Part shown: positions 1 through 8,121 of the stretch, in pieces
Position numbering within the stretch: position 1 is the first letter of the stretch
How the letters are laid out: each line of letters opens with the position of its first letter
The notes under the pieces: model-generated
Seen by the model: the letters and a program-made list of their open reading frames with translations, nothing else
Told to the model about the DNA's origin: nothing
The model's database searches: none
DNA from: an uncultured Lachnospiraceae bacterium
GTDB lineage: Bacteria; Bacillota; Clostridia; Lachnospirales; Lachnospiraceae
Assembly: GCA_910578335.1 (NCBI GenBank)
Contig: CAJTPU010000026.1
Coordinates: 1 to 44,728 of the forward strand
DNA length: 44,728 bases
Direction: 5' to 3'
Made by a program: the position numbers and the translations under genes

Positions 1-14
1 CAGGTATTAAGGGA

Positions 15-149
15 TTATTTACAGTCGGTGTAACATATGTTTGACAAACCTACACTTCTGTTTACTGCCGTCCGGTTGCTTACCTGCATTGCGCTGATTT
101 TATGCATTCTGTCGATGACAGACTGAAAATTCACTGATGAAACTGTCAT
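15..149 (-). CDS. Possible 44-residue peptide, unrecognised
   Basis: A short minus-strand frame opens with ATG at 147-149 and stops with TAA at 15-17. It begins MTVSSVNFQS and ends NICYTDCK. An AGGAGG ribosome site (161-166) lies 11 nt upstream, rather far but strong, and a TATAAT-like -10 (204-209) lies further up without a good -35. No family is recognised. There is no signal peptide or membrane segment; two cysteines sit near the C-terminus. It may be a small peptide or the leader of something beyond the window edge. The ribosome site is the main support. Confidence 0.35.
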   Translation of the reverse strand: MTVSSVNFQSVIDRMHKISAMQVSNRTAVNRSVGLSNICYTDCK

Positions 150-278
150 AAGGCTGTTTCCCTCCTCATGCAAATCCTGATGCGGAAAATTCTTTTGTTT
201 TTTATTATACTCGCATCCTGACTTTCAAGGGAATGGGCTTGTATTAAAACAACCTTTTTTCGTAACGAAATCTTCTAC

Positions 279-926
279 CTATATGGCATCGATTCTTTTT
301 CTGAGACTCAGCATTTGGACGTCCACTCTGGAAATGATTTCCGCATACTTGCGCAAATCCTTCTGCACGCTTTTTGCCGCCTTCAAATCCTTTTTATAGC
401 AGAGCCTGTGGTCCAGCCTTGCCCAGAAATCCATTGCCAGCGTGCGTAGCTGAATTTCCACCCTGACCCATTCGGCTTTGCCCTTTGTCTCTACCGGCAC
501 CTCCACAATAAAGTGCAGGCTTTTGTAACCGCTCGCTTTGGGATTTTCGATATAATTTTTTTCTTTGATAAAGCGGAGCTGCTTCTGTTTTTTCAGCCGT
601 TTTGCCAGTTCATAGACGTCGTCCAGAAAAAAGCACGCGGCGCGGACGCCGGCAATATCGTTGAGTCTTTCCCTTGCCGTCTCCAGATTGACGGCACAGC
701 CTTTCTTCTGCAGCTTTCGCTCTATGCTTTCCGGCGCTTTCACCCTGCCGTTTATACTGCTCAAAATTTCGCGCCGAAACAACTTCTCCAAAAAAGCCGC
801 TTCCCGCCTTATCATTTCCATCACGCTCTTTACGGCACTCTCATACAAGTACCGGAACCGCACCTGTTCCATTTCCTCCTGCAGCCGTAAAAGCTCTCTG
901 TCAGCCGCCTGATTTGTCTCCATCAT
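279..926 (-). CDS. Small alarmone synthetase, (p)ppGpp synthetase of the RelA/SpoT family
   Basis: A 215-residue, single-domain GTP pyrophosphokinase of the YjbM/YwaC type. It transfers pyrophosphate from ATP to GDP or GTP in the cytoplasm to make the stringent-response alarmone. Visible landmarks are the substrate region SIERKLQKKG (about residues 67-76), DIAGVRAACFF, the strand KASGYKSLHF around residue 130, and VEIQLRTLAMDFWARLDH at about 155-172, where the QLRT motif is diagnostic. The HD hydrolase, TGS and ACT domains of long Rel proteins are absent. The ATG at 926 has GAAGGG nine bases upstream; a second ATG follows at once, so the start is uncertain by one codon. It is monocistronic. 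A full-length Rel is also encoded at 8839-11145, which is the usual Firmicute arrangement of one bifunctional enzyme plus small synthetases. Confidence 0.88.
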   Translation of the reverse strand: MMETNQAADRELLRLQEEMEQVRFRYLYESAVKSVMEMIRREAAFLEKLFRREILSSINGRVKAPESIERKLQKKGCAVNLETARERLNDIAGVRAACFFLDDVYELAKRLKKQKQLRFIKEKNYIENPKASGYKSLHFIVEVPVETKGKAEWVRVEIQLRTLAMDFWARLDHRLCYKKDLKAAKSVQKDLRKYAEIISRVDVQMLSLRKRIDAI

Positions 927-1058
927 TTATATAATCCCTTCCATACTACCCATCGTTTCCGCCACAGCGGCATAAACACTTCTATAAGTATATGCAGGAA
1001 CTTATAAAATCTGTCGTCTTTTTTACTAAATTTTTTCTACATTTCCATTTTTGTTTCC

Positions 1059-1802
1059 TTACCGGCTTAGGGTGTCAAAAGCCCTAATCCGCCTCGGCAC
1101 TTCTTCCGTACAGGCAAAAAGGACATACCCTTCCGGCGCCTGTACCACATGAAGCTTTCTGCTTCTGCCTTCCTGCGTATCTGTCACCATACCCTCTTTC
1201 CAATCCACAAGAAGCTCAGAAAAGCTTCTGGAGAGCCCTTCCCCCGTGCACTTCACGTATGCCTCCTTCGCCGCCCAGTGCCGGAAAAAAAAGAGTTCCT
1301 TCTCCTCCTGCAAATCTGCATAGATACGCTTCTCCTCCTTGTGCAGAACCTTTTCTGCCACCGCCGGATTTATCCGCCGCCCGCACTGCTGAATATCCAG
1401 CCCCACTTCCCTGTCAGAAACAGCACATGCCGCATAGGAACCGGAATGGGACAAATTAAAGAAAAGCCCTCGGGAGCCTTCTAAAAAAGGCTTTCCTCCC
1501 GAGGTCTTTCTCGTCTCAAGGGGACTATAGCACTGTAGTCCGGCTATGGCTTCCTCCACGGACACATACACCGGACCCGGTCCTTTTTCTTCGTACAGGC
1601 AGGCACCGCCTGCAAACAACGCCTCCTCCTGCGATACTGCATAGGCAAGAAGCAGTCCCGCCGCAAGGCTCAATGCCTGCGCGCGCTCCTGCTTCATGCG
1701 CTTTGTACGCCCGCCGCGCTCCCGCTCCACCAGCTTCCACGCACGGAGACGATTCTCTTCTGCAAGAAGCGGCTCTGCCTCCATCAGGTACAGCTTCAGC
1801 AT
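1059..1802 (-). CDS. 4'-phosphopantetheinyl transferase, Sfp superfamily
   Basis: A 247-residue enzyme that moves the phosphopantetheine arm from coenzyme A to a serine of acyl or peptidyl carrier proteins. The length and the two Mg-binding signatures, VGLDIQ (about residue 132) and WAAKEAYVKCTGEGL (about residues 175-189), are typical of the Sfp/Gsp group, not the short AcpS group. The NLSHSG segment, which contacts CoA in Sfp, is also present. The start overlaps the end of aspS by a few bases, so it is the last gene of a hisS-aspS-ppt operon and probably translationally coupled. The target carrier protein cannot be told from this window, which has no polyketide or peptide synthetase genes. 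A strong terminator-like hairpin lies inside the coding sequence (1468-1504). Confidence 0.9.
   Translation of the reverse strand: MLKLYLMEAEPLLAEENRLRAWKLVERERGGRTKRMKQERAQALSLAAGLLLAYAVSQEEALFAGGACLYEEKGPGPVYVSVEEAIAGLQCYSPLETRKTSGGKPFLEGSRGLFFNLSHSGSYAACAVSDREVGLDIQQCGRRINPAVAEKVLHKEEKRIYADLQEEKELFFFRHWAAKEAYVKCTGEGLSRSFSELLVDWKEGMVTDTQEGRSRKLHVVQAPEGYVLFACTEEVPRRIRAFDTLSR
1468..1504 (-). repeat. Intragenic hairpin resembling an intrinsic terminator
   Basis: Within the phosphopantetheinyl transferase gene, CCTCGGGAG (468-476 of this kilobase) pairs perfectly with CTCCCGAGG (1496-1504). A second 6-bp stem, AGCCTT/AAGGCT, forms inside. On the transcribed minus strand the structure is followed by GCTTTTCTTT, which resembles an intrinsic terminator tail. 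It encodes the stretch around GGKPFLEGSRG. Whether it attenuates the operon is inference. Confidence 0.5.
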
Positions 1803-3601
1803 ACGCTCTCATCATCCTCTTCTATATCCAGCTTAATCCTAAGCTCCCGAAGCTGAATGTCATCCACTACATTGGGCGCCTCGCTCATCAGACAGGAAGC
1901 ATCCTTCACTTTGGGGAATGCAATCACTTCCCTGATATTATCCGCCCCCACTAACAACATCACAAAGCGGTCCAGACCGATGGCAAGCCCTGCATGAGGC
2001 GGCACCCCGTATTTAAACGCATTTATCAAAAATCCAAAACGTTCATAGGCTGATTCTCTGGTAAAGCCCAGCACCTCAAACATTTTTTCCTGTACCTCGG
2101 GCTGGAAAATCCTCACGCTGCCGCCGCCCAGCTCCACGCCGTTTAACACAATGTCATACGCCTTGGCGCGCACTCTGCCCGGCTCCGTGTCGATAAAAGG
2201 CAAATCCTCCTCCATGGGCATGGTAAAGGGATGATGCATGGCAACAAAGCGGTTCTCCTCCTCGCTCCACTCCAAAAGAGGGAACTCCGTCACCCACAGA
2301 AAATCAAAGCGGTCGTTGTCTATCAGTTCAAGTTGCTTTGCCAGCTCTACACGCAGCCCTCCCAGCACGTTATACACAATCTTATCCTTATCCGCCGCAA
2401 AAAGAAGTAAATCGCCTTTTTCGCCTTCCATGGCTGTCACAAGGGCCAAAAGCTCCTCTTCTGTCATAAATTTGGCAAAAGAAGACTTATACGTGCCGTC
2501 AGGCTGTACGGAAAGGTAGGCAAGCCCCTTTGCGCCGTAGCCTTTTGCAAACTCCGTCAGCGCGTCTATCTTTTTGCGGGGCATCTCCGCCTGTCCTTTG
2601 ACATTGATGCCGCGCACCGAGCCGCCGTTTTCCAGCGCACCGGTAAACACACCAAAGCCGCAGTCCTTTACCACCCCGGACACATTTTTTAATTCCATGC
2701 CAAAGCGGGTATCCGGTTTGTCCGAGCCAAAACGCTCCATCGCCTCCTTCCACGTGATGCGCTTCAGCGGCAGGTTGACCTCTATGCCAATGGCGTCTTT
2801 GCATACGCGCTGCACCATTCTCTCCGTAGCGTCTATCACATCATCCACATCCACAAAGGAAAGCTCCATATCCACCTGTGTAAACTCCGGCTGCCTGTCC
2901 GCACGCAAATCCTCGTCGCGGAAGCATCTTGCAATCTGAAAATAGCGGTCATAGCCGGAACACATCAAAAGCTGCTTGAATATCTGGGGCGACTGCGGCA
3001 GCGCGTAAAAGCTGCCGGGATGCACGCGGCTCGGCACCAGATAATCCCTTGCCCCCTCCGGCGTAGACTTGGTGAGCATGGGGGTTTCAATCTCTAAAAA
3101 TCCTTCTCCCGTAAGAAAGTTTCTGATAGTCGTCGTAATCCGGCTGCGCAGCATCAGATTTTTTTGCAGCGCAGGTCTGCGCAGGTCAAGGTAGCGGTAT
3201 TTCAGGCGAAGCTCCTCTTTCGTCCTGCTTTCCGCCTCGATAGGGAAGGGAGGCGTTTCCGCCTCAGACAAAATCCGAAGAGAATCTGCACGCACCTCAA
3301 TCTCCCCCGTCGCCAGGTTTTCGTTGACTGCCGCAGCTCTTTTTTCCACACGTCCCGTCACGGCGGCAACAAACTCGCTGCGCAGCTTTTCCGCCTTTTC
3401 AAAATTCTCTTTCCCGCAGTCGCTCTCCTCGAAAATCACCTGCAGGATGCCTGCGCGGTCGCGCAAATCCACAAATATAATGCCGCCCTTGTTTCGCTGC
3501 TTCTGCACCCAGCCCATAACGGTGACGTATTCTCCTACATTGGCAGCGGATAACTCGCCGCATCGATGCGTACGTTTTAAGCCTTTCATTGTCTCAGCCA
3601 T
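1796..3601 (-). CDS. aspS: Aspartyl-tRNA synthetase
   Basis: A 601-residue class II synthetase that charges tRNA-Asp. The N-terminal OB-fold anticodon-binding domain begins around HRCGELSAANVGEYV. Motif 2 (FRDEDLRADRQPEFTQ, about residues 220-235) and motif 3 (GLAIGLDRFVMLL, near residue 540) are intact. The length matches the bacterial type, which carries the inserted GAD domain between motifs 2 and 3. The C-terminal catalytic segment contains NGVELGGGSVRI. It lies 44 nt downstream of hisS, a pairing common in Firmicutes, and overlaps the following phosphopantetheinyl transferase gene. Whether it is discriminating or non-discriminating was not determined; the bacterial-length architecture favours the ordinary form. 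Confidence 0.97.
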   Translation of the reverse strand: MAETMKGLKRTHRCGELSAANVGEYVTVMGWVQKQRNKGGIIFVDLRDRAGILQVIFEESDCGKENFEKAEKLRSEFVAAVTGRVEKRAAAVNENLATGEIEVRADSLRILSEAETPPFPIEAESRTKEELRLKYRYLDLRRPALQKNLMLRSRITTTIRNFLTGEGFLEIETPMLTKSTPEGARDYLVPSRVHPGSFYALPQSPQIFKQLLMCSGYDRYFQIARCFRDEDLRADRQPEFTQVDMELSFVDVDDVIDATERMVQRVCKDAIGIEVNLPLKRITWKEAMERFGSDKPDTRFGMELKNVSGVVKDCGFGVFTGALENGGSVRGINVKGQAEMPRKKIDALTEFAKGYGAKGLAYLSVQPDGTYKSSFAKFMTEEELLALVTAMEGEKGDLLLFAADKDKIVYNVLGGLRVELAKQLELIDNDRFDFLWVTEFPLLEWSEEENRFVAMHHPFTMPMEEDLPFIDTEPGRVRAKAYDIVLNGVELGGGSVRIFQPEVQEKMFEVLGFTRESAYERFGFLINAFKYGVPPHAGLAIGLDRFVMLLVGADNIREVIAFPKVKDASCLMSEAPNVVDDIQLRELRIKLDIEEDDESVC

Positions 3602-3645
3602 ATCATACCTCCCTGCCCGCTTTCACAGGCATCTCTGCTTTCGCC

Positions 3646-4899
3646 TTATTTTAACGGATTTTTATAAAATTCCTTAAATTCCTCATAGCCCTCTGCCATA
3701 AGCTGCTCCTTTTGGAATTTCTTATTTTTATTCATGCGGACCATCAGCACCTGCCTGCCTTTTTCCCGCTCTGCTTTCGCCTCTGCAATCACCGCATTCA
3801 GCATATCGCCTGCAACGCCCTTCTCAATCAGAAACACGCCTTTTTTATGCGCTGACGGCACCTTGAAGCCTTTTTCCATAAGCAGCAGAATAATTCGTTC
3901 AAACCCGATGGAAAAACCGCAGGCGGGTACATCATTTCCCGTAAACCTGCCCACCATTTTATCGTATCTTCCGCCGCCGCCGCAGCTTGCGCCAAATTCC
4001 GGCATTGCAATCTCAAAAATCGTACCGGTATAATAGCCCATCCCCCGCACCAGCGTGGGGTCAAAAACCAGTTCAAACGTATCTTCTTTATTGGCATTGA
4101 CGCTGTCCATGATTTCCGTAAAAGAGTCCATCACTTCCTTTTCCAGATACTCTCCCAGCACATCCTGCAGACACGCGGCGCCATCTGCCTGTACCTTTTC
4201 AAACAAGGCAAGGTATTTCTCACAGGCCGCCTCGGAATATCCATCCTGCAGCAGCTCCTCCTTCACGCCGTCCATACCGATTTTATCCATCTTGTCCAGC
4301 GTAATAAATATGCTGTCATAAGCCTCTTCGGCAAAGCCGGCATACGCTGCCATCGCCTTTAATATCCGCCTGTCGTTTATCCGAATCTGATAACCGGAAA
4401 AACCCAGCCTGCTTAAAGTCGTGGTGGTCGCCAGTATCAGCTCTATCTCCGCAAGGTTGGATGCCTCTCCCAGAATATCAATGTCGCACTGCATAAACTG
4501 GCGGTAACGCCCTCGCTGAGGTCTGTCCGCCCGCCATACATTTCCCATCTGCAGTGCCTTAAACGGGCTTGGCAGATTCGCTGCGTTGTTGGAATAAAAC
4601 CGAACCAGAGGCACCGTCAAATCATAGCGCAGCCCGCTGTCCGTCAAATCATTTTCATTCTCCGCTTCCGAAAGCTTCAGCTTCTCACCGCGCTTTAAAA
4701 TCTTAAATATCAGTTTTTCATTCTCCCCGCCCTGTTTACTGCTTAAATTGCCAATGTCCTCCACACAGGGCGTCTCCATGGGCGTAAAGCCAAAACTCCT
4801 GTAGGTATCCTTTATCACGCCTGTCACATAATCTCTGATTTGCATCTCTGCGGGCAAAATATCCCTCATGCCGTTAAACGGCTTTTTTTTCAGTGCCAT
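3646..4899 (-). CDS. hisS: Histidyl-tRNA synthetase
   Basis: A class II synthetase of 417 residues from the preferred start. It shows the N-terminal FNGMRDILPAEM, motif 2 (WRADRPQRGRYRQFMQCD), the histidine-A motif LVRGMGYYTG, motif 3 (CGFSIGFERIILLL), and a C-terminal anticodon-binding domain ending near residue 417. The frame extends four codons further to an ATG at 4911. The ATG at 4899 is preferred because it sits just after AGAGG, and MALKKK followed by FNGMRDILP is the usual beginning of the family. It is the first gene of the hisS-aspS-ppt unit. A promoter (4960-4988) and a leader hairpin (4917-4941) precede it. No T-box sequence was recognised in the short leader. Confidence 0.95.
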   Translation of the reverse strand: MALKKKPFNGMRDILPAEMQIRDYVTGVIKDTYRSFGFTPMETPCVEDIGNLSSKQGGENEKLIFKILKRGEKLKLSEAENENDLTDSGLRYDLTVPLVRFYSNNAANLPSPFKALQMGNVWRADRPQRGRYRQFMQCDIDILGEASNLAEIELILATTTTLSRLGFSGYQIRINDRRILKAMAAYAGFAEEAYDSIFITLDKMDKIGMDGVKEELLQDGYSEAACEKYLALFEKVQADGAACLQDVLGEYLEKEVMDSFTEIMDSVNANKEDTFELVFDPTLVRGMGYYTGTIFEIAMPEFGASCGGGGRYDKMVGRFTGNDVPACGFSIGFERIILLLMEKGFKVPSAHKKGVFLIEKGVAGDMLNAVIAEAKAEREKGRQVLMVRMNKNKKFQKEQLMAEGYEEFKEFYKNPLK

Positions 4900-4916
4900 A
4901 TATCCTCTCATTCCGC

Positions 4917-4941
4917 CGTGCAGCTAAACGCCTTCTGCACG
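4917..4941 (-). promoter_or_regulatory. Leader hairpin upstream of hisS
   Basis: CGTGCAG (4917-4923) and CTGCACG (4935-4941) form a perfect 7-bp stem with an 11-nt loop. It lies between the predicted transcription start (near 4953) and the hisS ribosome site. No T-run follows, so it is not an intrinsic terminator. It may affect mRNA stability or be a protein site. Confidence 0.45.
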
Positions 4942-4959
4942 CCTTTCTTTTCTTACAAG

Positions 4960-4988
4960 ATTCTACACTGATTCCTCCGTTATTTCAA
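4960..4988 (-). promoter_or_regulatory. Sigma-A promoter of the hisS-aspS operon
   Basis: On the minus strand, TTGAAA (4983-4988) and TAGAAT (4960-4965) are separated by exactly 17 bp. The -35 box overlaps the last codons of hemZ, so hisS has its own promoter despite the short gap. Confidence 0.6.
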
Positions 4989-6488
4989 GCATAAAATAAA
5001 TCTTCGCTTCCGCTCTATCATTTCATCTATTTTTTCTATATAGAGAGATACATCCTTGACATCCTCGCATCTCTCAATCCGTCCGTCAGGGTACACCATT
5101 TTTGTGATGCTGCCGGCACCGCAGGCAATGATGGTCTGTTTCTCCTCCATTATCAGGATGTTGTAAATCCCCTCCTTGCCCTCTGTGGCGTAGCCCACAT
5201 TTTCAAAATTACCGGACATATTTTTCTGGCGGTAGAGATAATACGGGTGCATGTTAAGCTTCTCTGCCCCCTGTGCCGCAATCTCCATGGTTCTGTCTGT
5301 ATTTTTGAGCGTTTCCACACCATTTTCCACAATCCATTTACTCAACGCAGAGGCGCGCTTTATGGCTAGGGAATGCACCGTAAGGGAATCCGGCTTCATC
5401 GCCACGATTTCTTCTATCGTATGCGCCACATCCGCTTCTCCTTCATTCGGAAGCCCCAGAATAATGTCCATATTAATGTGAAAACCACCCACGGCACGCG
5501 CCATGGCGAAGGCTTCCCGCACCTGCTCAGGCGTCGCCTGCCTGCCTATCAGCTTCAATGTCTCTCCGTTCATGGTCTGCGGATTGATGCTGATGCGCCC
5601 CACACCATGCTTCTTTAGCACGTTCAGCTTTTCTTTTGTGATGCTGTCAGCCCTGCCTGCCTCCACGGTAAATTCCTGCACGGTGGTAAAATCAAAGTTT
5701 GCCCGAAGCGCCGTAAGCAGCCTGTCAAGCTGCGCAGGCTCTAAGGTCGTCGGCGTCCCGCCGCCAATGTATACACTGTCCAGTACCCTGTTCCCATACG
5801 CCCCGCCTACAAACTGCAGCTCCTTTATCAGACAGTCTATATAAGATTCCACCAGCCGTTTAAACTTGCACAAAGGATAGGAAGTGAAAGAACAGTACAG
5901 GCAGGTGGTGGGGCAAAAAGGAATCCCGATATAAAGACTGTAGCCATCCGCAGAGTGAAGGCGGGACAGCAGTGCTTTTTCCCGCTCTGCAATTTCCACG
6001 CCGAGCGCCGCCTTCTGTCTGCTTACAAAATAAGTATCCTGTAAAAAAGAGACGGCTTCCGCCCCGCTCCTCCCTTCCTCTAAAAGTCCCATGGCTATTT
6101 TCGTGGGGCGGATTCCTGTAAGGCTTCCCCACGGAAGTGTTTTCTGCGTGTAATCGGCAAGCGTGTGATAGAAAAAGCGTTTAAATTCTGTCTTGTAAGC
6201 CTTGCTCTCTTTTCCTTCCACCTCTGCTTCGGCTTTCCAGACATAGCTTTTTTCCACCGCCTGCTCCCCCTTCTCCTCAGCCCCGCCTGCCGCCGGCTTT
6301 AAAAAGAACAGATTTGCGCCTTGTTGATGCAATACAATTTTCAGCCGCAGTGATTTCTCTGCCTCCTCACGTTTTTCCTGTCCCATATCCGGTGTGATAA
6401 CCCGCACATTTTCCTGTGGGTAAAACGCCTTTACAAGCGCCTGTACATCATATTCAAATCTGCTCTCCCCAATTTCTACTGCAAACAT
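4980..6488 (-). CDS. hemZ: HemZ-type radical SAM protein (coproporphyrinogen III dehydrogenase-like)
   Basis: A 502-residue radical SAM enzyme matching the length of Bacillus HemZ. The [4Fe-4S] cluster ligands are in GIPFCPTTCLYCSF (about residues 189-202, CX3CX2C), followed by YIGGGTPTTL, which binds SAM. HemZ has an N-terminal domain of about 150 residues that HemN and HemW lack, and that domain is present. HemZ is annotated as oxygen-independent coproporphyrinogen III oxidase, but activity is not established in most anaerobes. No other heme gene is seen in this window, so the physiological substrate is open. It overlaps the upstream HAAS gene by 13 nt and ends the padR-HAAS-hemZ unit. Confidence 0.85.
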   Translation of the reverse strand: MFAVEIGESRFEYDVQALVKAFYPQENVRVITPDMGQEKREEAEKSLRLKIVLHQQGANLFFLKPAAGGAEEKGEQAVEKSYVWKAEAEVEGKESKAYKTEFKRFFYHTLADYTQKTLPWGSLTGIRPTKIAMGLLEEGRSGAEAVSFLQDTYFVSRQKAALGVEIAEREKALLSRLHSADGYSLYIGIPFCPTTCLYCSFTSYPLCKFKRLVESYIDCLIKELQFVGGAYGNRVLDSVYIGGGTPTTLEPAQLDRLLTALRANFDFTTVQEFTVEAGRADSITKEKLNVLKKHGVGRISINPQTMNGETLKLIGRQATPEQVREAFAMARAVGGFHINMDIILGLPNEGEADVAHTIEEIVAMKPDSLTVHSLAIKRASALSKWIVENGVETLKNTDRTMEIAAQGAEKLNMHPYYLYRQKNMSGNFENVGYATEGKEGIYNILIMEEKQTIIACGAGSITKMVYPDGRIERCEDVKDVSLYIEKIDEMIERKRRFILCLK

Positions 6489-7543
6489 GATACTTCTTTT
6501 CCTCTCTGTCCATATCGTAAGGTCCGGTACACGGTTACCGCAAGGTCAAGCAATGTTATCAGCACAATTACCGCAAGAAAGAAATTGGGTAATACCCTGT
6601 TGGCGATTCCCGTCTGCCAATGTGTTAGTATATCATACTTTGCAGAAAATGTCTCGCCCGTTATGGCAGACAATTCCTCCACAAAATGCAGATTGAAAAT
6701 TTCATAGCCCTTCAGGAGAATCGTAACTGTCACTACACTTATCACGCTGCAGACAATGCTGACATACATAACCGTCCTATTGTAATGCCCGACTATCAGC
6801 TTCACCAAATCGTCCACAACGCCCGCCGAAAAGCTGATGACAAACAGCGGAATCACTTTGCTCCATATAGACAGATTGAAAGCAGAGACTGCCACCAGTT
6901 CTCCGTCGGCATTTTTGCCCCAGTAGCCGATAAACTCCGGCAGAACGATAAACACAACCATGACTAAGACGCCGAAAAACACGCCGACAATACTGTCGCT
7001 TTTGGGTATCACTGCCTTTGCGCTGGGTATCTGCGTAAGCTTTTCCAAACTCCACGGCTCTCTTTTCTGCAGCTTTACCTGATTTCTTTCCATGACAAAA
7101 AACACAAGTGTCACAAGCCCGAATGCAGCCAGCAGGGCTTCCGGCAGGCTTCCCAAAGAGACAAAACCGTCCACTACGCCATTTACCACACCGTTCATTC
7201 CCTCTTCCTGCGCGGGAAGCTGTACAATCCAATGTACCACCGCGGAAATTGCCACTCCCACTCCGACACAAATCAACACTAACTTCAAAATCTGGCAGTA
7301 AATCGGATAATACTCCCCGCCTATCAGATGTGCCTCTTCTCCCCTGTATTTCATTGCCAGCTTTGCAGGGTCTCCCAGCTCGGAAAGCACCGCCTCAACC
7401 TCTTCGGCTCCCCCGTCTCCCGGTCTCTCCTCCAGCATATCCTCAATCAGGGTTCTCAGCTCCTCCTCAATATCCTTCCGCTGCTTTTCCGGCAGCCGCC
7501 TCACCACGTCATATAAATATCTCTCAATTAGATTGTTTTCCAT
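6476..7543 (-). CDS. HAAS-domain polytopic membrane protein
   Basis: A 355-residue protein from the preferred start. The N-terminal 70 residues (ENNLIERYLYDVVRRLPEKQ onward, with ELRTLIEDML and LGDPAKLAMKY) match the HAAS helical domain, which in this family often pairs with PadR regulators. About six membrane helices follow, for example LKLVLICVGVGVAISAVVHW, LLAAFGLVTLVFFVM, VFFGVLVMVVFIVLPEFIG, VIPLFVISFSAGVVDDLV, VSIVCSVISVVTVTILL and FFLAVIVLITLLDLAV. The frame opens four codons earlier (7555), but GAGG lies 6 nt before the ATG at 7543. It lies 125 nt downstream of a padR gene, which fits the PadR/HAAS signalling pairing. Its signal and output are unknown. Confidence 0.75.
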   Translation of the reverse strand: MENNLIERYLYDVVRRLPEKQRKDIEEELRTLIEDMLEERPGDGGAEEVEAVLSELGDPAKLAMKYRGEEAHLIGGEYYPIYCQILKLVLICVGVGVAISAVVHWIVQLPAQEEGMNGVVNGVVDGFVSLGSLPEALLAAFGLVTLVFFVMERNQVKLQKREPWSLEKLTQIPSAKAVIPKSDSIVGVFFGVLVMVVFIVLPEFIGYWGKNADGELVAVSAFNLSIWSKVIPLFVISFSAGVVDDLVKLIVGHYNRTVMYVSIVCSVISVVTVTILLKGYEIFNLHFVEELSAITGETFSAKYDILTHWQTGIANRVLPNFFLAVIVLITLLDLAVTVYRTLRYGQRGKEVSCLQ

Positions 7544-7557
7544 ATTTTTCCTCATTT

Positions 7558-7622
7558 CTGCGCTGCTCTTCTGTACAAATCCACAAATGGATTACGAGTT
7601 TGTGGCAAGCAGCGCGCAGACA
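7558..7622 (-). repeat. Long hairpin in the padR-HAAS gap
   Basis: Between padR and the HAAS gene, CTGCGCTGCT near 7558-7568 can pair with AGCAGCGCGCAG near 7609-7620 with a small bulge. Inside it, CCACAAA pairs perfectly with TTTGTGG. It ends shortly before the HAAS ribosome site. There is no clear T-run, so an effect on translation or mRNA processing is more likely than termination. Confidence 0.45.
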
Positions 7623-7668
7623 CAAATCCCGCAATTGAAAATTTTCATCTTCCATCTTTCTCTCTTTT

Positions 7669-8004
7669 CTAACTGCAGAGCAGCTTCTGCATACACTCTG
7701 TCATTTCCTCCCACTGCCTGCGCAGACTCTCGTACACCGCATCGCCAAATGCAGTCCTCTTATAATACTTGCGCGGCTTACTGCCATCCGTTTCCCACTC
7801 ACTTATCAGTATCTCCTGCTTTTCCAGCCTCCTAAGCAGCGGATAAAGCGTATTGGTATCCACCCTGACGCCTTTTTCTTCCATATTTTTTACCAGCGTG
7901 TACCCGTATGCAGGACTGTTCAACTGGCTTAACACGCTAAGTACAATCGTTCCACGCCTCAGCTCCTGCGTCAGTGCCTGCAGAATTTCGTTAATTTCGC
8001 CCAT
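7669..8004 (-). CDS. PadR-family transcriptional regulator
   Basis: A 111-residue winged-helix regulator. Landmarks are ELRRGTIVLSVLSQLNSPAYGYTL (start of the HTH), GVRVDTNTLYPLLRRLEKQEIL (recognition helix and following helix) and the wing with ISEWETDGSKPRKYYKRT. The short C-terminal helix WEEMTECMQKLL is typical of PadR subfamily 2 dimerisation. The ATG at 8004 follows GGAGGGCGTCT. Transcription starts from a good promoter with a palindrome over its -10 box (8037-8066), so autoregulation is likely. The downstream gene encodes a HAAS membrane protein, the usual partner. Confidence 0.92.
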   Translation of the reverse strand: MGEINEILQALTQELRRGTIVLSVLSQLNSPAYGYTLVKNMEEKGVRVDTNTLYPLLRRLEKQEILISEWETDGSKPRKYYKRTAFGDAVYESLRRQWEEMTECMQKLLCS

Positions 8005-8036
8005 AGACGCCCTCCTTTCCTTATCCTGTGTTTCAC

Positions 8037-8066
8037 ATTATACTGTATATTACACACTATTGTCAA
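8037..8066 (-). promoter_or_regulatory. padR promoter with overlapping palindrome
   Basis: TTGACA (8061-8066) and TATAAT (8037-8042) are separated by 18 bp on the minus strand. An 11-bp palindrome, TATAC-T-GTATA (8039-8049), overlaps the -10 box and is a plausible PadR autoregulatory operator. Confidence 0.7.
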
Positions 8067-8121
8067 TATAGAAATATTAATAATTACAAAATATTTTTAA
8101 GTCAGGGAAATCTTTACACAA

